In this document: one piece after another, positions 1 through 9,773 of the stretch
Numbering within the stretch: the first letter of the stretch is position 1
Layout: every line of letters begins with the position of its first letter
Assembly (NCBI GenBank): GCA_020832185.1
Contig: JAFIFE010000021.1
Span: 53,907 to 117,906 of the forward strand
Length of the DNA stretch: 64,000 bases
From: Alkalibacterium sp.
GTDB taxonomy: Bacteria > Bacillota > Bacilli > Lactobacillales > Carnobacteriaceae_A
Direction of reading: 5' to 3'
Position numbers and translations under genes: made by a program
Notes under the pieces: model-generated
What the model was told of the DNA's origin: nothing
The model's input: only the letters and a program-made list of their open reading frames with translations
The model's database searches: none

Positions 1-966
1 GTCAAATCGAAGCTGGTCATTGTACAGCACGACTGTATCGCCGATTGAAACAGTGTCGTCGACTTCGATGAGCAGATGACTCATCATCATGACACGAATG
101 GCGTAAGGGGTCTGATTGATGAGTACGGGAAAGTTTTTTCGGGTCAAAATCAGACCATTCCCATATCCGATATCACAGACTGCAAGTCGCGTATCTTTCT
201 CAGCTGAAAAAGCTGCAGAATATCCCGCATTCGCTCCAGCCGGTACATCAGTGAGTTCAATAACATTTGCAGTTATTTCTACAGTTTGAAGAGCAATCGA
301 CTCATTCAGTCCTGTGTAGTAAGGGCGTGTCCCATAAAGAATAACGCCGCCTCTGATGTGCGTGTGGTCCTCGTGAAGACCTTCTCTCAGAAATGAGGCA
401 CTGTTTTGTGCATGTACGTAAGGAAGAGAAGGAAGGTAATCAGACAAAGAGTCTAATATACTTCGCCAGTTAGACACTTCATGTTGATAACGGTCACTTT
501 TGAAATCGTCTGCATAAGCAAAGTGCGTCCAGATGCCATTGACATTTAGATCAGTATCATTCAGCACAGATATCATGCCTGTTACATCTGTAAATCCTAA
601 GCGGTTCAAATCGTTTCTGAACACTAATTGCACAGTTAGTCCACTCAATTCCTCTTTATACGTTTGGTAAAACTCAAAAGAGGGAAGGGATAGTGTGATT
701 CGGTGCTCTCTCAGCTCTTTAAATTCAGTACAGGGATCGAGCAGGAGCACCTCTACTGACGGATCTAAGCTTCTTAATCGTTTAGCTTCTTTAAGATTTG
801 TCGTCGCAAAGGCACGAATTCCCCCATGATAAAAAGCTTCGAACGTGTCTTTTAAACCGAAATTATAGGCGTCATTTTTGACGATAGCGATTGTCGGGAC
901 TTTCGACTGAATACGTTTTGCCTGCTCAGCTAAACGCTTCTGGTTACGAATCAAAGTAGCAGTCAT
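1..966 (-). CDS. alr: Alanine racemase (dap-operon copy), 3' end beyond window
   Basis: PLP-dependent interconversion of L- and D-alanine, which supplies D-Ala for peptidoglycan. The gene starts at 966 and runs off the left edge; 322 codons are visible. The PLP lysine is K30 in the VKNDAYNFG motif. The acid/base tyrosine lies in the NAGYSAAF motif, and the C-terminal IGYGNG motif is present. The start codon overlaps the stop of the deacetylase gene by one base (TAATG), so the two are probably translationally coupled. In staphylococci the same order lysC-asd-dapA-dapB-dapD-dapL-alr2-lysA is known, so lysA is predicted just outside the window. The PLP motif is slightly divergent from the usual KANAYGHG, so this may be a secondary isozyme rather than the main Alr. 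Family call is firm; exact role is inferred. Confidence 0.85.
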   Translation of the reverse strand, partial: MTATLIRNQKRLAEQAKRIQSKVPTIAIVKNDAYNFGLKDTFEAFYHGGIRAFATTNLKEAKRLRSLDPSVEVLLLDPCTEFKELREHRITLSLPSFEFYQTYKEELSGLTVQLVFRNDLNRLGFTDVTGMISVLNDTDLNVNGIWTHFAYADDFKSDRYQHEVSNWRSILDSLSDYLPSLPYVHAQNSASFLREGLHEDHTHIRGGVILYGTRPYYTGLNESIALQTVEITANVIELTDVPAGANAGYSAAFSAEKDTRLAVCDIGYGNGLILTRKNFPVLINQTPYAIRVMMMSHLLIEVDDTVSIGDTVVLYNDQLRFD

Positions 967-2123
967 TAAATCGCTCCTAACACGTCAAGTAGGCTCTGGT
1001 AGTAGTGCACACCTTTTTCCAGAATCGTTTCATCAAAATTGAAACGTGGTGTATGCAGGCCATGAACGTAATTTTTCTCTTCGTTACGGGCCCCTAAAAA
1101 GGCAAAATTTGTTTCCGCAATAGCCGAATAAAATGAAAAGTCTTCTCCAAATAAATAGGGTTCAGTCAATAATTCTAAAGTTAATCCAGATCTGCTGCAG
1201 CTTTCACTGACCGTTTCAATTAAAGATTCGCTGTTATTCACTGCCGGATACCCTTTAGCAACAGTCAACTCTGTTGAGGTCCCATAGAGTGTATCTGCAC
1301 TCTTCGTAATTTCTTCCATTTTATCTTTTATGTGTTCCAGATCATTTGGTTCGTAGGTACGGATCGTTCCCTCAATGTACCCTTCGGTAGCTACAGTGTT
1401 GATCGCTTCCCCGGCAGATAACTTACCGATATGAAGGATATTCTGATTCAAGCCGTTTAAGAAATAATGCTGAACTTGAGATAACTGGGTAGCAATTTGT
1501 GTCACAGCGCCAAGGGCACTGCTGCCATTATTTTTCTGGGCAACATGTGCGGAGAGCCCTTTAACACGAATGCGATACTCCGTCGCACTAGCCATTAAGA
1601 ATCCGGGTTTAGTCGCTAGGATTCCTTCTGGGATATCAGGTCCCAAGTGCAGACCAAATATTTTTTTCACAGAGTAATCTTCAAAAGGAAAGGCGCGTAT
1701 AAGGGCATCAGCACCGGCGTTTGATTCTTCTGACGGCTGAAAGATAAGCAGGACGTTCGTTTTGAGTTTGCCTGCATCATATTCACCTTTAAGCCATTCT
1801 GCAAAGGTCAGTAAAATTGAAGCGTGTCCATCATGTCCGCAGGCATGCATCACGCCTTTGTGCATTGAAGCAAAAGGGAGGGCTGTTTCCTCGAGGATTG
1901 GAAGGGCGTCGATGTCAGCTCTAAATCCAATCGTTTCATTAGAATCAGATGTTCCTTCAAAATACACAACTGTGGCAGTGTCTAAAGGATCAAAATAAGG
2001 GATTCCAAGGGTTGTTAACTGATCTCTTATATAAGTGGTCGTTTTAAATTCGTTAAATGATAATTCTGGTATCTGATGAAGATATCGTCTGTGTTTAATT
2101 GCTGTTTCTAGTAAGTCAGTCAT
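966..2123 (-). CDS. dapL: N-acetyldiaminopimelate deacetylase (M20 family)
   Basis: Removes acetate from N-acetyl-LL-diaminopimelate in the acetylase branch of lysine synthesis. The 385-residue length is normal for M20D amidohydrolases. Metal-binding motifs are visible: GFRADIDALP near residue 68 and HACGHDGHAS near residue 93, with the ESNAGAD segment and a C-terminal FGEDFSFY segment. It resembles hippurate hydrolase/IAA-amino acid hydrolases. The operon context and the upstream acetyltransferase favour the DAP substrate. GGAGG lies just upstream of the ATG. The downstream alr gene overlaps the stop codon. No N-acetyl-DAP aminotransferase (patA) is in the operon, so that step must be encoded elsewhere. 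Confidence 0.93.
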   Translation of the reverse strand: MTDLLETAIKHRRYLHQIPELSFNEFKTTTYIRDQLTTLGIPYFDPLDTATVVYFEGTSDSNETIGFRADIDALPILEETALPFASMHKGVMHACGHDGHASILLTFAEWLKGEYDAGKLKTNVLLIFQPSEESNAGADALIRAFPFEDYSVKKIFGLHLGPDIPEGILATKPGFLMASATEYRIRVKGLSAHVAQKNNGSSALGAVTQIATQLSQVQHYFLNGLNQNILHIGKLSAGEAINTVATEGYIEGTIRTYEPNDLEHIKDKMEEITKSADTLYGTSTELTVAKGYPAVNNSESLIETVSESCSRSGLTLELLTEPYLFGEDFSFYSAIAETNFAFLGARNEEKNYVHGLHTPRFNFDETILEKGVHYYQSLLDVLGAI

Positions 2124-2159
2124 ATTATCCTCCAGTAAAAGCTATCAGACTAAGGGTGA

Positions 2160-2876
2160 TTAGTTGTTTAATTGTCTTAAAGCAGAAATGATTGCTACTT
2201 TTTCAGACTCTACCTCGCTGGTATTTTTTATTTTACGAGCAGGAACGCCTGCTACTACGGTATCAGCGGGAACGTCTTCAGTGACGATCGCGCCTGCTGC
2301 AACGACCGATCCTTTTCCGATGGTTACTCCTTCAAGGACGACTGCATTTGCCCCAATCAGAACATTGTCTTCAACGACTACGGGTTTTGCACTAGCCGGT
2401 TCGATAACACCAGACAGCACTGCGCCAGCACCGACGTGAACGTTTTTACCAGTTATTGCACGGCCACCTAAAATGGCACCCATATCGATCATGGTTCCTT
2501 CACCAACTACGGCACCTATATTGATCACAGCGCCCATCATAATCACGGCATTGTCGCCAATAGAAGCATGGTCTCTAATGAATGCACCTGGTTCGATACG
2601 TGCATTGACCTTTGAAGTATCTAACAAGGGGATAGCAGAGTTGCGGCGATCTTGTTCAACGACATGATCAGATAGTTTATCTGCGTGCTTTTCATAAAAT
2701 GGTGTCCAGTCGTTCAGATCAGCGAATAAGGTGTAGCTGTCACTTGTTCCAAAGACTTTAAACGAGTCAGGGAAATCAGCTTTAGATAAATCTGTATTGA
2801 CGTAAATTTTTAATGGCGTCGTTTTCTTTGAATCACTAATGTACTGGATAATTTCTTTTGCGCTAAATTCGTTCAT
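2160..2876 (-). CDS. dapH: Tetrahydrodipicolinate N-acetyltransferase
   Basis: Acetylates tetrahydrodipicolinate with acetyl-CoA, committing the pathway to the acetylated branch. The 238-residue length fits DapH/DapD of Firmicutes. The N-terminal alpha/beta part (about 1-90) is followed by a left-handed beta-helix of hexapeptide repeats (about 95-200), seen as repeated [I/V]-G-x-x-x-x steps such as [13 protein letters not shown] and [14 protein letters not shown]. It sits 3 bases after dapB in the same operon. Many genomes call it dapD; the acetyl rather than succinyl chemistry is inferred from the neighbouring M20D deacetylase and the taxon. Confidence 0.93.
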   Translation of the reverse strand: MNEFSAKEIIQYISDSKKTTPLKIYVNTDLSKADFPDSFKVFGTSDSYTLFADLNDWTPFYEKHADKLSDHVVEQDRRNSAIPLLDTSKVNARIEPGAFIRDHASIGDNAVIMMGAVINIGAVVGEGTMIDMGAILGGRAITGKNVHVGAGAVLSGVIEPASAKPVVVEDNVLIGANAVVLEGVTIGKGSVVAAGAIVTEDVPADTVVAGVPARKIKNTSEVESEKVAIISALRQLNN

Positions 2877-2879
2877 TCA

Positions 2880-3623
2880 TTACACTCCTAAGTTGTTGTA
2901 GGTATAAAACCCGTTATTTTTTTTAACTAATTTTTCAGCGACGCTTAATGCGCCGTTTGCAAAAATGTCTTTAGACTGAGCGGTGTGTTTGATCGAAATG
3001 ACTTCATCGCCACCTGCAAAGAGCACTTCATGCTCTCCAACAATCGTTCCGCCTCGAATAGTCGAGATGCCTATTTCTTTCTGATCACGTTTGTGATTGG
3101 TCTGACTTCGGTCGTAAACTTCTGCAGCATCTTGTCTGCCATTTTCTTTTATTGCATCTAGTAATTTGATCAATGTTCCACTTGGGGCATCTATTTTCTG
3201 ATTATGGTGTTTCTCGATCATTTCAATATCGTACTCACTCATAAGTGGGGCAACGTATTCAAGCAGCTGGGTTACGATGTGGACCCCGTAACTCATATTA
3301 GCGCTAAAGAAGACAGGAGCAGATTCTGCTTTTTCGTGCATCATCTTCATTAGTGTGTCTTTTTCGCCTGTAGTCGCAATGACCATCGGCAAGTTAGAGT
3401 CCGACTGCAGCATGCCTTTCGTTAAATCAGGATGCGAGAAATCTATAAAACAATCCGCATCAGGCAAGTCATCGTTAAAAGACGTGAAGAGGGGATAAGG
3501 ACATTGTTCTTCTTTCATAGGTGTAATCACGCCTACAACAGAATGTCCTTTTTCTTCAGCGAGTGCAGCGACTCGTTTATTCATAGCGCCGAATCCGACA
3601 AGTAAGAGGTTCATCTTATTCAT
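2880..3623 (-). CDS. dapB: 4-hydroxy-tetrahydrodipicolinate reductase
   Basis: NAD(P)H-dependent reduction of the DapA product to tetrahydrodipicolinate. It is 247 residues, with an N-terminal Rossmann segment LLVGFGAMNKRV and the DapB signature EKHHNQKIDAPSGT (about residues 137-150), whose HH and K are the catalytic residues. The nucleotide-binding GxGxMG is altered to GFGAMN, as is seen in some Firmicute DapB proteins. The start overlaps the end of dapA by 8 bases, consistent with coupled translation. Confidence 0.95.
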   Translation of the reverse strand: MNKMNLLLVGFGAMNKRVAALAEEKGHSVVGVITPMKEEQCPYPLFTSFNDDLPDADCFIDFSHPDLTKGMLQSDSNLPMVIATTGEKDTLMKMMHEKAESAPVFFSANMSYGVHIVTQLLEYVAPLMSEYDIEMIEKHHNQKIDAPSGTLIKLLDAIKENGRQDAAEVYDRSQTNHKRDQKEIGISTIRGGTIVGEHEVLFAGGDEVISIKHTAQSKDIFANGALSVAEKLVKKNNGFYTYNNLGV

Positions 3624-4509
3624 CCTTTCTGATTAAATCGAAAAGAGTAGTGAGTTTATCCGTTTCGTTCTGTTCAAGAGGAACGAGAGGTAACCGCACA
3701 GCGTATTCGCCGAATCCTATATGACTGACCAGTACTTTGATGGGAATCGGGTTTACATCCACGCCTAAAGCATCAACAAGTGGAAATAGCTTCTGATGAA
3801 GAGCCAGGGCGTCTTGAGGAGTTGTCTGAGCTTTCTCATACAGGTCCTGATAGTCGTTTGGCAGTGCATTTGCAAGGACAGATATGATCCCATGTCCGCC
3901 TTGTGCAAAGTAAGGAAGTGCTAAGTCATCGTTTCCGCTATAGAAAGCGAATGAATCGTCAACTACTGCCTGCAAACGACTGAAGTGCGCGAAATCACCC
4001 GTTGCATCTTTAAGAGCAGTGATATTAGGATGCTGCGCTAGTTCTTCTAGTGTCTCTGGTGCTATGGTCATACCTGTACGTGAAGGCACATCATATAAGA
4101 CAACGGGAATAGATACAGCATCAGCAACAGCTGTGAAGTGAGCGACCAGTCCTTTTTGACTTGTTTTATTATAGTAAGGGGTAATCACCAGTAAAGCGTC
4201 TACGCCGAGCGCTTCAGCTTCTTTGGAAACATCAACCGTTTGAGCGGTGTTGTTTGATCCGGTTCCTGCAATGACAGGGATGTCACCGTCAGCTACCTCT
4301 AAAGCAATTTTCAGACAATTGATTTTTTCTTCCGATGTCAAAGTCGATCCTTCACCAGTTGTTCCATTGATGACAAATGACTGAATTCTGTTGTCTTTAA
4401 GAAAAGTCAAATGTGATCTGAAGGCATCATAGTCGACGGCATCGTTGATAAATGGAGTGGTTACAGCAGCAGCTGCACCTGTAAACAAATGTGACATATA
4501 CTTAAGCAT
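3616..4509 (-). CDS. dapA: 4-hydroxy-tetrahydrodipicolinate synthase
   Basis: Condenses pyruvate with aspartate semialdehyde, the first lysine-specific step. It is a TIM-barrel protein of 297 residues. It shows NGTTGEGSTL (substrate loop), YYNK with the catalytic tyrosine, YDVPSRTG, and the Schiff-base lysine in ALKDATGD. Two starts are possible: ATG at 4509, inside the asd stop region, or ATG at 4497, which gives a protein beginning MSHLFTG, closer to family members. The AAAGGAAAGG ribosome binding site could serve either. The gene overlaps both neighbours, as expected in a tightly packed operon. Confidence 0.95.
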   Translation of the reverse strand: MLKYMSHLFTGAAAAVTTPFINDAVDYDAFRSHLTFLKDNRIQSFVINGTTGEGSTLTSEEKINCLKIALEVADGDIPVIAGTGSNNTAQTVDVSKEAEALGVDALLVITPYYNKTSQKGLVAHFTAVADAVSIPVVLYDVPSRTGMTIAPETLEELAQHPNITALKDATGDFAHFSRLQAVVDDSFAFYSGNDDLALPYFAQGGHGIISVLANALPNDYQDLYEKAQTTPQDALALHQKLFPLVDALGVDVNPIPIKVLVSHIGFGEYAVRLPLVPLEQNETDKLTTLFDLIRKDE

Positions 4510-5491
4510 CCTTTCCTTTAATAAGTTGGTCTAAGATTTGTACGGCATTCCAAGCTGCACCTTTTAAAATATTGTCACTGACCGACCATAGGTGGTAAGT
4601 GTTAGGTAAACTCGGATCTTTCCTGATTCTCCCGACATAAACGCCTTTTTTATGCGCTGCATCAAGCGGAGTAGGGTATAGTTCTTTTGACGGGTCATCC
4701 ATTACTACTATAGAAGGAAAATCTGATAATGCCTTTCTCAATTCTTCAACACTGATGTCTTTATCTAGGGTGACGTTCATTGCGACAGCGTGCGAATGAG
4801 GAACCGGGACTCTGACACAAGTAGCAGTGACATTAAGTGTCGGGTCACCTAGAATTTTTTGAGTTTCCTTGATCATTTTGTCTTCTTCTTTAGTATAGCC
4901 GTCTTCCAGGAAGACATCGATTTGAGGAATGACATTATGATAGATCGGCTTATTGTAGTTTTGAGGGTCTTCCCCTTTTTCTCCTCTATCCAAGTCCTCA
5001 ATGCCTTTCCATCCAGAACCCGATACCGACTGATAGGTGGTGTAAGCCACACGTTTCAGTCCGAATAGATCAGCTAATGGCTTCAACGGCACAACGGACT
5101 GAATAGTAGAACAGTTTGGGTTGGCAATGATTTTTCTTTTGAGTGATGCACGGTTGACTTCAGGGACAACTAAATCGATGGCAGGATCCATTCGCCACGC
5201 ACTGGAGTTATCGATCACTACAGCTCCTGTTTCTTCGAAGACAGGGGCATAGCGCAAGCTTGTCTCTCCACCTGCGGACATCAAGACGTAATCAAACCGA
5301 CTACCTGCAGCACTTTCTTCCGTTAATTCTTTGACGACATAGCTGTTACCTTTCAAAGTCACTTCTTTTCCTGCAGAGCGTGCTGAGGAGAAGAGAGTGA
5401 GTGAATCGAATGGAATAGCTTCATCATCTAGTAATTGAAGCATCGTTTGACCGACCAGGCCAGTAGCTCCGACTAGTGCGATTGATACCAT
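4502..5491 (-). CDS. asd: Aspartate-semialdehyde dehydrogenase
   Basis: NADPH-dependent reduction of aspartyl phosphate to the semialdehyde. It is 329 residues, with an N-terminal Rossmann motif GATGLVGQTM, the catalytic cysteine in NPNCSTIQ (about residue 127), the SVSGSGWKG loop, and a C-terminal half with the VPVPHSHAVAMN substrate-binding segment. It lies between lysC and dapA in the riboswitch-controlled operon. The enzyme also serves threonine and methionine synthesis, yet here it is under lysine control. Confidence 0.96.
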   Translation of the reverse strand: MVSIALVGATGLVGQTMLQLLDDEAIPFDSLTLFSSARSAGKEVTLKGNSYVVKELTEESAAGSRFDYVLMSAGGETSLRYAPVFEETGAVVIDNSSAWRMDPAIDLVVPEVNRASLKRKIIANPNCSTIQSVVPLKPLADLFGLKRVAYTTYQSVSGSGWKGIEDLDRGEKGEDPQNYNKPIYHNVIPQIDVFLEDGYTKEEDKMIKETQKILGDPTLNVTATCVRVPVPHSHAVAMNVTLDKDISVEELRKALSDFPSIVVMDDPSKELYPTPLDAAHKKGVYVGRIRKDPSLPNTYHLWSVSDNILKGAAWNAVQILDQLIKGKDA

Positions 5492-5518
5492 GGTTAAAAA
5501 TCCTTTCTTTTAGTGGGT

Positions 5519-6724
5519 TTATAAATCAAAAGTCTGACAGAGGATGCGGGTGGCTTTTTCTCCGTTGGCTCCGTCGACCACATAGGACACACTGATTTCA
5601 GATGTCGTGACTTGATAAAACGGAATGTGTGATTCAATCAAAGTCTTAAATATTTTGGATGCGATTCCCGTCATATCTCTCATACCGGCTCCGATTACAG
5701 AAACCTTACAGTACGTTGTTTCTATTTTAACGTACAGATCCTGATAACTAGACTTCAGTGAATCAAATAAATCGTTTAATTCACGTTCTTCAGACTCTTT
5801 AAAGGTAAAGGAAAGTTGAAGACCGTCCTGGTTCTGGATTTGAGAAATCATATCAATGTTGATTTCGGCTTCTTCCAGTTTAATGAATAAATCATGCAGG
5901 AACGACTGGTTCTCATCGCTAGGATAGGTAATAGTCACGTGAGCCATTTCTTTGTCTAAAGCCACACCTGTAACAGCTTTTCTTTCAAGCATCTGATCAT
6001 TTGGCACGATCCATGTTCCTTTCTCTTTCGATAGTGTTTTTCCTAAATAAAGAGGAATGTTGTGGTTGTTAGCTAGTTCGACACTGCGTGTTTCAAGTAC
6101 ACCTGCACCGAGTGCGGACATTTCCATCATTTCTTCAAATGAGATAGTGTCCCATCTTTTGGCATCTGGATAGACACGCGGGTCTGTAGAATAGACTCCA
6201 GTTACATCTGTGTATATTTCACATGGACAATCAAGAGCGGAGGCTATGGCTACAGCAGTCGTATCTGAACCTCCACGTCCAAGGGTGGTCAGTTCTCCCG
6301 CTTTATTGAATCCCTGAAATCCGGCGACAATCAGGATATTGTTCTCTTCAAATAACTGTTCCAGTAAATCGGTTTTAATAGAAGAGATCTTACTTTTAAG
6401 GTGTTTGCCAATCGTTTCGATGCCTGCCTGATACCCAGTAAGAGGTTTTGCATTCACATCCAAATCGTTCAGTGCAAGTGACAGGAACGAGATGGTCTGT
6501 TGCTCTCCCGTGGTCAGTAACATAGCAAGGTCTTTATCGTTTGGATTAGAGGTCAGCTCATGTACCGACTTCAACAAATTATCCGTTGTTTTCCCCATGG
6601 CAGACACAACGACCACCAGCTGTTCACCATTGTGGACACGCTCTTTGAGGTAAAGAGCGATATTTTTTATTTTTGCGAAATCAGCGACACTTGATCCGCC
6701 GAATTTTAAGACACTTCTTTTCAT
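5519..6724 (-). CDS. lysC: Aspartate kinase
   Basis: Phosphorylates aspartate, the entry step of the pathway. It is 401 residues. The catalytic domain begins KFGGSSVAD (residues 8-16) and carries FQGFNKAGELTTLGRGGSDTTA. Two C-terminal ACT modules follow (about 255-401), including VSVIGAGMRDMTG. This is the first gene of the operon and lies directly behind a lysine riboswitch and terminator, so it should be repressed transcriptionally by lysine as well as allosterically through the ACT domains. ATG is preceded by AAAAAAGGAGTCGCT. Confidence 0.96.
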   Translation of the reverse strand: MKRSVLKFGGSSVADFAKIKNIALYLKERVHNGEQLVVVVSAMGKTTDNLLKSVHELTSNPNDKDLAMLLTTGEQQTISFLSLALNDLDVNAKPLTGYQAGIETIGKHLKSKISSIKTDLLEQLFEENNILIVAGFQGFNKAGELTTLGRGGSDTTAVAIASALDCPCEIYTDVTGVYSTDPRVYPDAKRWDTISFEEMMEMSALGAGVLETRSVELANNHNIPLYLGKTLSKEKGTWIVPNDQMLERKAVTGVALDKEMAHVTITYPSDENQSFLHDLFIKLEEAEINIDMISQIQNQDGLQLSFTFKESEERELNDLFDSLKSSYQDLYVKIETTYCKVSVIGAGMRDMTGIASKIFKTLIESHIPFYQVTTSEISVSYVVDGANGEKATRILCQTFDL

Positions 6725-6780
6725 AGCGACTCCTTTTTTATAAGACTACCAGAAGGGTGCACACAAATTTTGGATAAATA

Positions 6781-6811
6781 AAAAAACAAATCGGGTGCAC
6801 CGACTTGTTTT
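6781..6811 (-). terminator. Riboswitch-controlled intrinsic terminator of lysC
   Basis: On the minus strand AACAAGTCGG and CCGATTTGTT pair around a TGCAC loop (one G-U) and run into a T-rich tract. It lies between the lysine aptamer and lysC and is the natural expression platform. Confidence 0.85.
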
Positions 6812-6834
6812 CAATAAAGTATCACAACAAGTGG

Positions 6835-7003
6835 AAGCACTCCGCAAGCTATATGCTTTACGGCAGTCTGTATATTATTCATATACAGCCCAACGGTTCG
6901 TTATTCTGTAAAAAACGAACTGTTTCGGCAAATTTCCCTTTCCCTATTTAGACTTACAGGTCTTTTTAAATAGGTACTAATGATTTTTGCGCCTCATCCA
7001 GTA
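6835..7003 (-). promoter_or_regulatory. Lysine riboswitch (L box)
   Basis: The minus strand shows the conserved L-box blocks in order: GAGGCGC near the 5' end, AGTA, GGGAAAGGG, GCCGAAAC, GTTGGGCTG, ACTGCCGT and a closing GGAGTGCTTCC. Block order, spacing and position in front of lysC match the known class. Lysine binding should favour the terminator at 6781-6811 and shut off the DAP operon. Aptamer boundaries are approximate. Confidence 0.93.
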
Positions 7004-7069
7004 TTTATTCATTTTTAATAATTCTTTTTTCATCTTACCAACTATCTTAAAAAAAGTAAAGCCGAGGAG

Positions 7070-7097
7070 ATTATATAATTGCATCCATCACTGAAAA
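7070..7097 (-). promoter_or_regulatory. Probable sigma-A promoter of the lysine operon
   Basis: Minus-strand TATAAT at 7075-7070 lies 16 bases after TTTTCA at 7097-7092. Transcription would start about 60 bases before the L box. Confidence 0.6.
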
Positions 7098-7268
7098 GGC
7101 TAACTTTTCAAGGGGACCCAGCATAAAAGGTAAGCGTCTATCAGTGTGTGATTGTTTTAATATAGTTATAACTTAAAAATAATATTTATACTATTTGCAT
7201 AAACAAGCGGATTATTCAACATTTCACAAGGGGTGATATAAATTATACATACAAATAGATTTTAATAC

Positions 7269-7290
7269 ATAAGCCGGACAAAAGGCTTAT
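7269..7290 (+). promoter_or_regulatory. 7-bp inverted repeat upstream of arc promoter
   Basis: A perfect ATAAGCC-N8-GGCTTAT inverted repeat sits 20 bases upstream of the proposed -35 of arcA. The position suits an activator or repressor site, but it does not match the ArgR or Fnr/Crp consensus and no regulator gene adjoins it. Confidence 0.35.
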
Positions 7291-7309
7291 TTACAAGGAG
7301 TGTAAGAGC

Positions 7310-7337
7310 TTGAAAACTTGGGTTTAAGTGCTATTAT
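7310..7337 (+). promoter_or_regulatory. Promoter of the arginine deiminase operon
   Basis: TTGAAA (7310-7315) and TATTAT (7332-7337) are separated by 16 bases and lie 31 bases before the arcA start codon. Confidence 0.6.
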
Positions 7338-7368
7338 AAGGGCATAAATATGAGAAGGAGGAACTCTA

Positions 7369-8658
7369 ATGGAAGGGACTACAACTGATAAACATTTCAC
7401 AAGCGATGGAAAACAACCGGAAGAGAAAACAAAACCGATTCATATTTTTTCAGAAATAGGTGAGTTAAAGACAGTGTTGTTAAAAAGACCCGGCAGAGAA
7501 ATTGAGAATTTGACTCCTGATATAATGGAACGCTTATTGTTCGACGATATCCCTCATTTACCCGTTCTTCAAAAAGAACATGATCAGTTTGCGGATGCAT
7601 TGAGAGAAAATGGTGTAGAAGTCTTGTATTTAGAACAGCTAACTGCAGAAGCTATCGATGCAGCAGGGATCAAAGAATCGTTCGTTGAAAAAATGCTTGA
7701 TGAATCTGATATTCAGTCGGAAACGGTATACACTGCTTTAAAAAACTATTTATTGTCTATGGATACGTTAGCTATGGTAGAAACAATAATGGCGGGTGTC
7801 AAAAAAACAGATGTCGATGTGGAATCTAAACATCTGGCTGATATTGTAGATAACAATCAGTATCCCTTCTATATGGATCCTATGCCAAATCTATATTTCA
7901 CAAGAGATCCTGGAGCTGCGATGGGCAATGGTCTGACGATAAACAATATGACGTATGATGCACGTAAAAGAGAATCTCTTTTTCTTGAGACAAGCATACT
8001 ACACCATCCGCGGTTTAAAGACAGTGGGGTTAAGATCTGGAGAGACCGGAATGAATCGACTCGTATTGAAGGAGGAGACGAACTCATCCTCAGTGATAAA
8101 GCAGTAGCGATCGGCATCTCTCAACGGACTGAACCACAGGCGATAGAAGAATTAGCCAGGCAGTTGTTTGAAAAGAACAGCTCGTTCGAAAAAGTATTAG
8201 CCATAAAAATACCTAATGTGCGGGCAATGATGCATCTTGATACCGTATTTACTATGATCGATCATAACAAATTTACTATTCACCCAGGGATACTCAGGCT
8301 TGATGGGTCGATAGATACCTATACTCTTCAAAATGATAGAGAAACAAATGAGCTTAACATCACCCATGAGACTGACTTGCAGAAAGTGTTGAAAGAAGTC
8401 CTTCAAGTACCGGAGCTTAATCTTATACAATGTGGCGGAGGAGATGTTATTGCTGCCCCTCGGGAACAGTGGAGTGATGGATCAAATACTCTGGCAATTG
8501 CCCCTGGTGTGGTCGTCACATATGACCGCAATTATGTTTCCAACAAGCTCATGAGGGAACAAGGTGTGAAGGTCATCGAAATTGAATCAAGTGAACTGTC
8601 AAGAGGGCGTGGGGGCCCGCGCTGTATGAGTATGCCGCTGGTTAGAAAAGATCGTTAA
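7369..8658 (+). CDS. arcA: Arginine deiminase
   Basis: Hydrolyses arginine to citrulline and ammonia, the first step of the ATP-yielding and acid-protective ADI pathway. It is 429 residues. It shows the family start [21 protein letters not shown], then FTRDP, EGGDELI, and the nucleophilic cysteine C419 in [11 protein letters not shown]. Compared with usual ADI proteins (about 408-411 residues), about 20 extra hydrophilic residues precede the conserved start. The strong AGAAGGAGG in front of this ATG supports it as the true start. First gene of arcABC-yfcC. Confidence 0.97.
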   Translation: MEGTTTDKHFTSDGKQPEEKTKPIHIFSEIGELKTVLLKRPGREIENLTPDIMERLLFDDIPHLPVLQKEHDQFADALRENGVEVLYLEQLTAEAIDAAGIKESFVEKMLDESDIQSETVYTALKNYLLSMDTLAMVETIMAGVKKTDVDVESKHLADIVDNNQYPFYMDPMPNLYFTRDPGAAMGNGLTINNMTYDARKRESLFLETSILHHPRFKDSGVKIWRDRNESTRIEGGDELILSDKAVAIGISQRTEPQAIEELARQLFEKNSSFEKVLAIKIPNVRAMMHLDTVFTMIDHNKFTIHPGILRLDGSIDTYTLQNDRETNELNITHETDLQKVLKEVLQVPELNLIQCGGGDVIAAPREQWSDGSNTLAIAPGVVVTYDRNYVSNKLMREQGVKVIEIESSELSRGRGGPRCMSMPLVRKDR

Positions 8659-8694
8659 CAGGTGTTAAATACTAATTATTAGGAGGAAAAAAGA

Positions 8695-9708
8695 ATGGAA
8701 AGCATATTTCAAGGTCGCAGTTTATTGGCGGAAAAGGACTTTACTAAAGAAGAGTTAATGTATTTTATTGATTTTTCAGCTCATTTAAAAGACATGAAGA
8801 AAAAAGGAATCCCTCACCGTTACCTGGAAGGTAAAAATATCGCGTTGCTGTTTGAAAAAGCCTCTACTCGTACGCGCTCAGCTTTTACCGTCGCTGCTAT
8901 CGATTTGGGTGCTCATCCGGAATATTTGGGGAAAAGTGATATTCAGATCGGGAAAAAGGAATCTGTTGAAGATACGGCCAAAGTACTGGGAGGGATGTTT
9001 GACGGAATAGAGTTTCGGGGCTTTAAACAGGAAAGTGCCGAGCTGTTAGCAGAACACTCCGGTGTCCCGGTCTGGAATGGGTTGACCGATCAGTGGCACC
9101 CCACTCAGATGATTGCCGACTATCTGACCCTTAAGGAAAACTTTGGGAAATTAGAAGGTCTGACTCTAGCCTACACAGGAGATGGACGCAACAATGTAGC
9201 CAACAGTCTCCTGATTACAGGGGCAATTTTAGGCGTGAATGTGCATATCGTGTCCCCTGAATCATTATTTCCTGATGATGCACTCATTAACTTGGCTAGA
9301 GAGTATGCATCCAAATCCGGCAGTACCATTCTGATTACCGAGGATGTTAAAAATGGCGTTAAAGGGGCGGATGCACTTTATGCTGATGTGTGGGTATCGA
9401 TGGGCGAGGAAGATAAATTCCAGGAGCGTGTTGCCTTGCTTAAACCGTATCAAATCAATATGGATATGATAAGAGCTACAGGGAAAGAGGAGACAATTCT
9501 GCTTCACTGTCTGCCGGCTTTTCACGATACTAAAACAGAGTATGGAAAAATGGTTGAAAGGGACTTCGGTGAGATTGAAATGGAAGTCACGGATGAAGCG
9601 TTTAGAAGTAAACATGCCCGTCAGTTTGATCAGGCAGAAAATCGCATGCATTCGATCAAAGCGATAATGGCTGCCACTTTAGGCAATCTGTTTATTCCAC
9701 GCGTTTAA
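8695..9708 (+). CDS. arcB: Ornithine carbamoyltransferase, catabolic
   Basis: Phosphorolysis of citrulline to ornithine and carbamoyl phosphate. It is 337 residues, with the carbamoyl-phosphate loop STRTRSAF (about 59-66), HPTQMIAD (about 140), and the ornithine-binding HCLPAFHD (about 275). AGGAGG is 8 bases before the ATG. Assignment to the catabolic enzyme rests on its place between arcA and arcC; no anabolic arginine genes are nearby. Confidence 0.97.
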   Translation: MESIFQGRSLLAEKDFTKEELMYFIDFSAHLKDMKKKGIPHRYLEGKNIALLFEKASTRTRSAFTVAAIDLGAHPEYLGKSDIQIGKKESVEDTAKVLGGMFDGIEFRGFKQESAELLAEHSGVPVWNGLTDQWHPTQMIADYLTLKENFGKLEGLTLAYTGDGRNNVANSLLITGAILGVNVHIVSPESLFPDDALINLAREYASKSGSTILITEDVKNGVKGADALYADVWVSMGEEDKFQERVALLKPYQINMDMIRATGKEETILLHCLPAFHDTKTEYGKMVERDFGEIEMEVTDEAFRSKHARQFDQAENRMHSIKAIMAATLGNLFIPRV

Positions 9709-9718
9709 CATTAGCGGA

Positions 9719-9745
9719 AACTGGCTGGGTTATTCCCAGTCGGTT
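9719..9745 (+). other. Intercistronic hairpin between arcB and arcC
   Basis: AACTGGCTGGG and CCCAGTCGGTT pair completely (two G-U pairs) around a TTATT loop. No T tract follows, so this is more likely an mRNA processing or stability element, giving arcC a different transcript level, than a terminator. Confidence 0.6.
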
Positions 9746-9773
9746 CAGTTAGTCAATATGAGATAGAGAGTGA

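Noticed and set aside
7180..7300. ArgR or Crp/Fnr-type boxes upstream of arcA
   Set aside because: AT-rich partial matches only; none fits a consensus on both halves.
9265..9651. Long open frame antisense to arcB
   Set aside because: No ribosome site or family resemblance; shadow of a strongly coding plus-strand gene.
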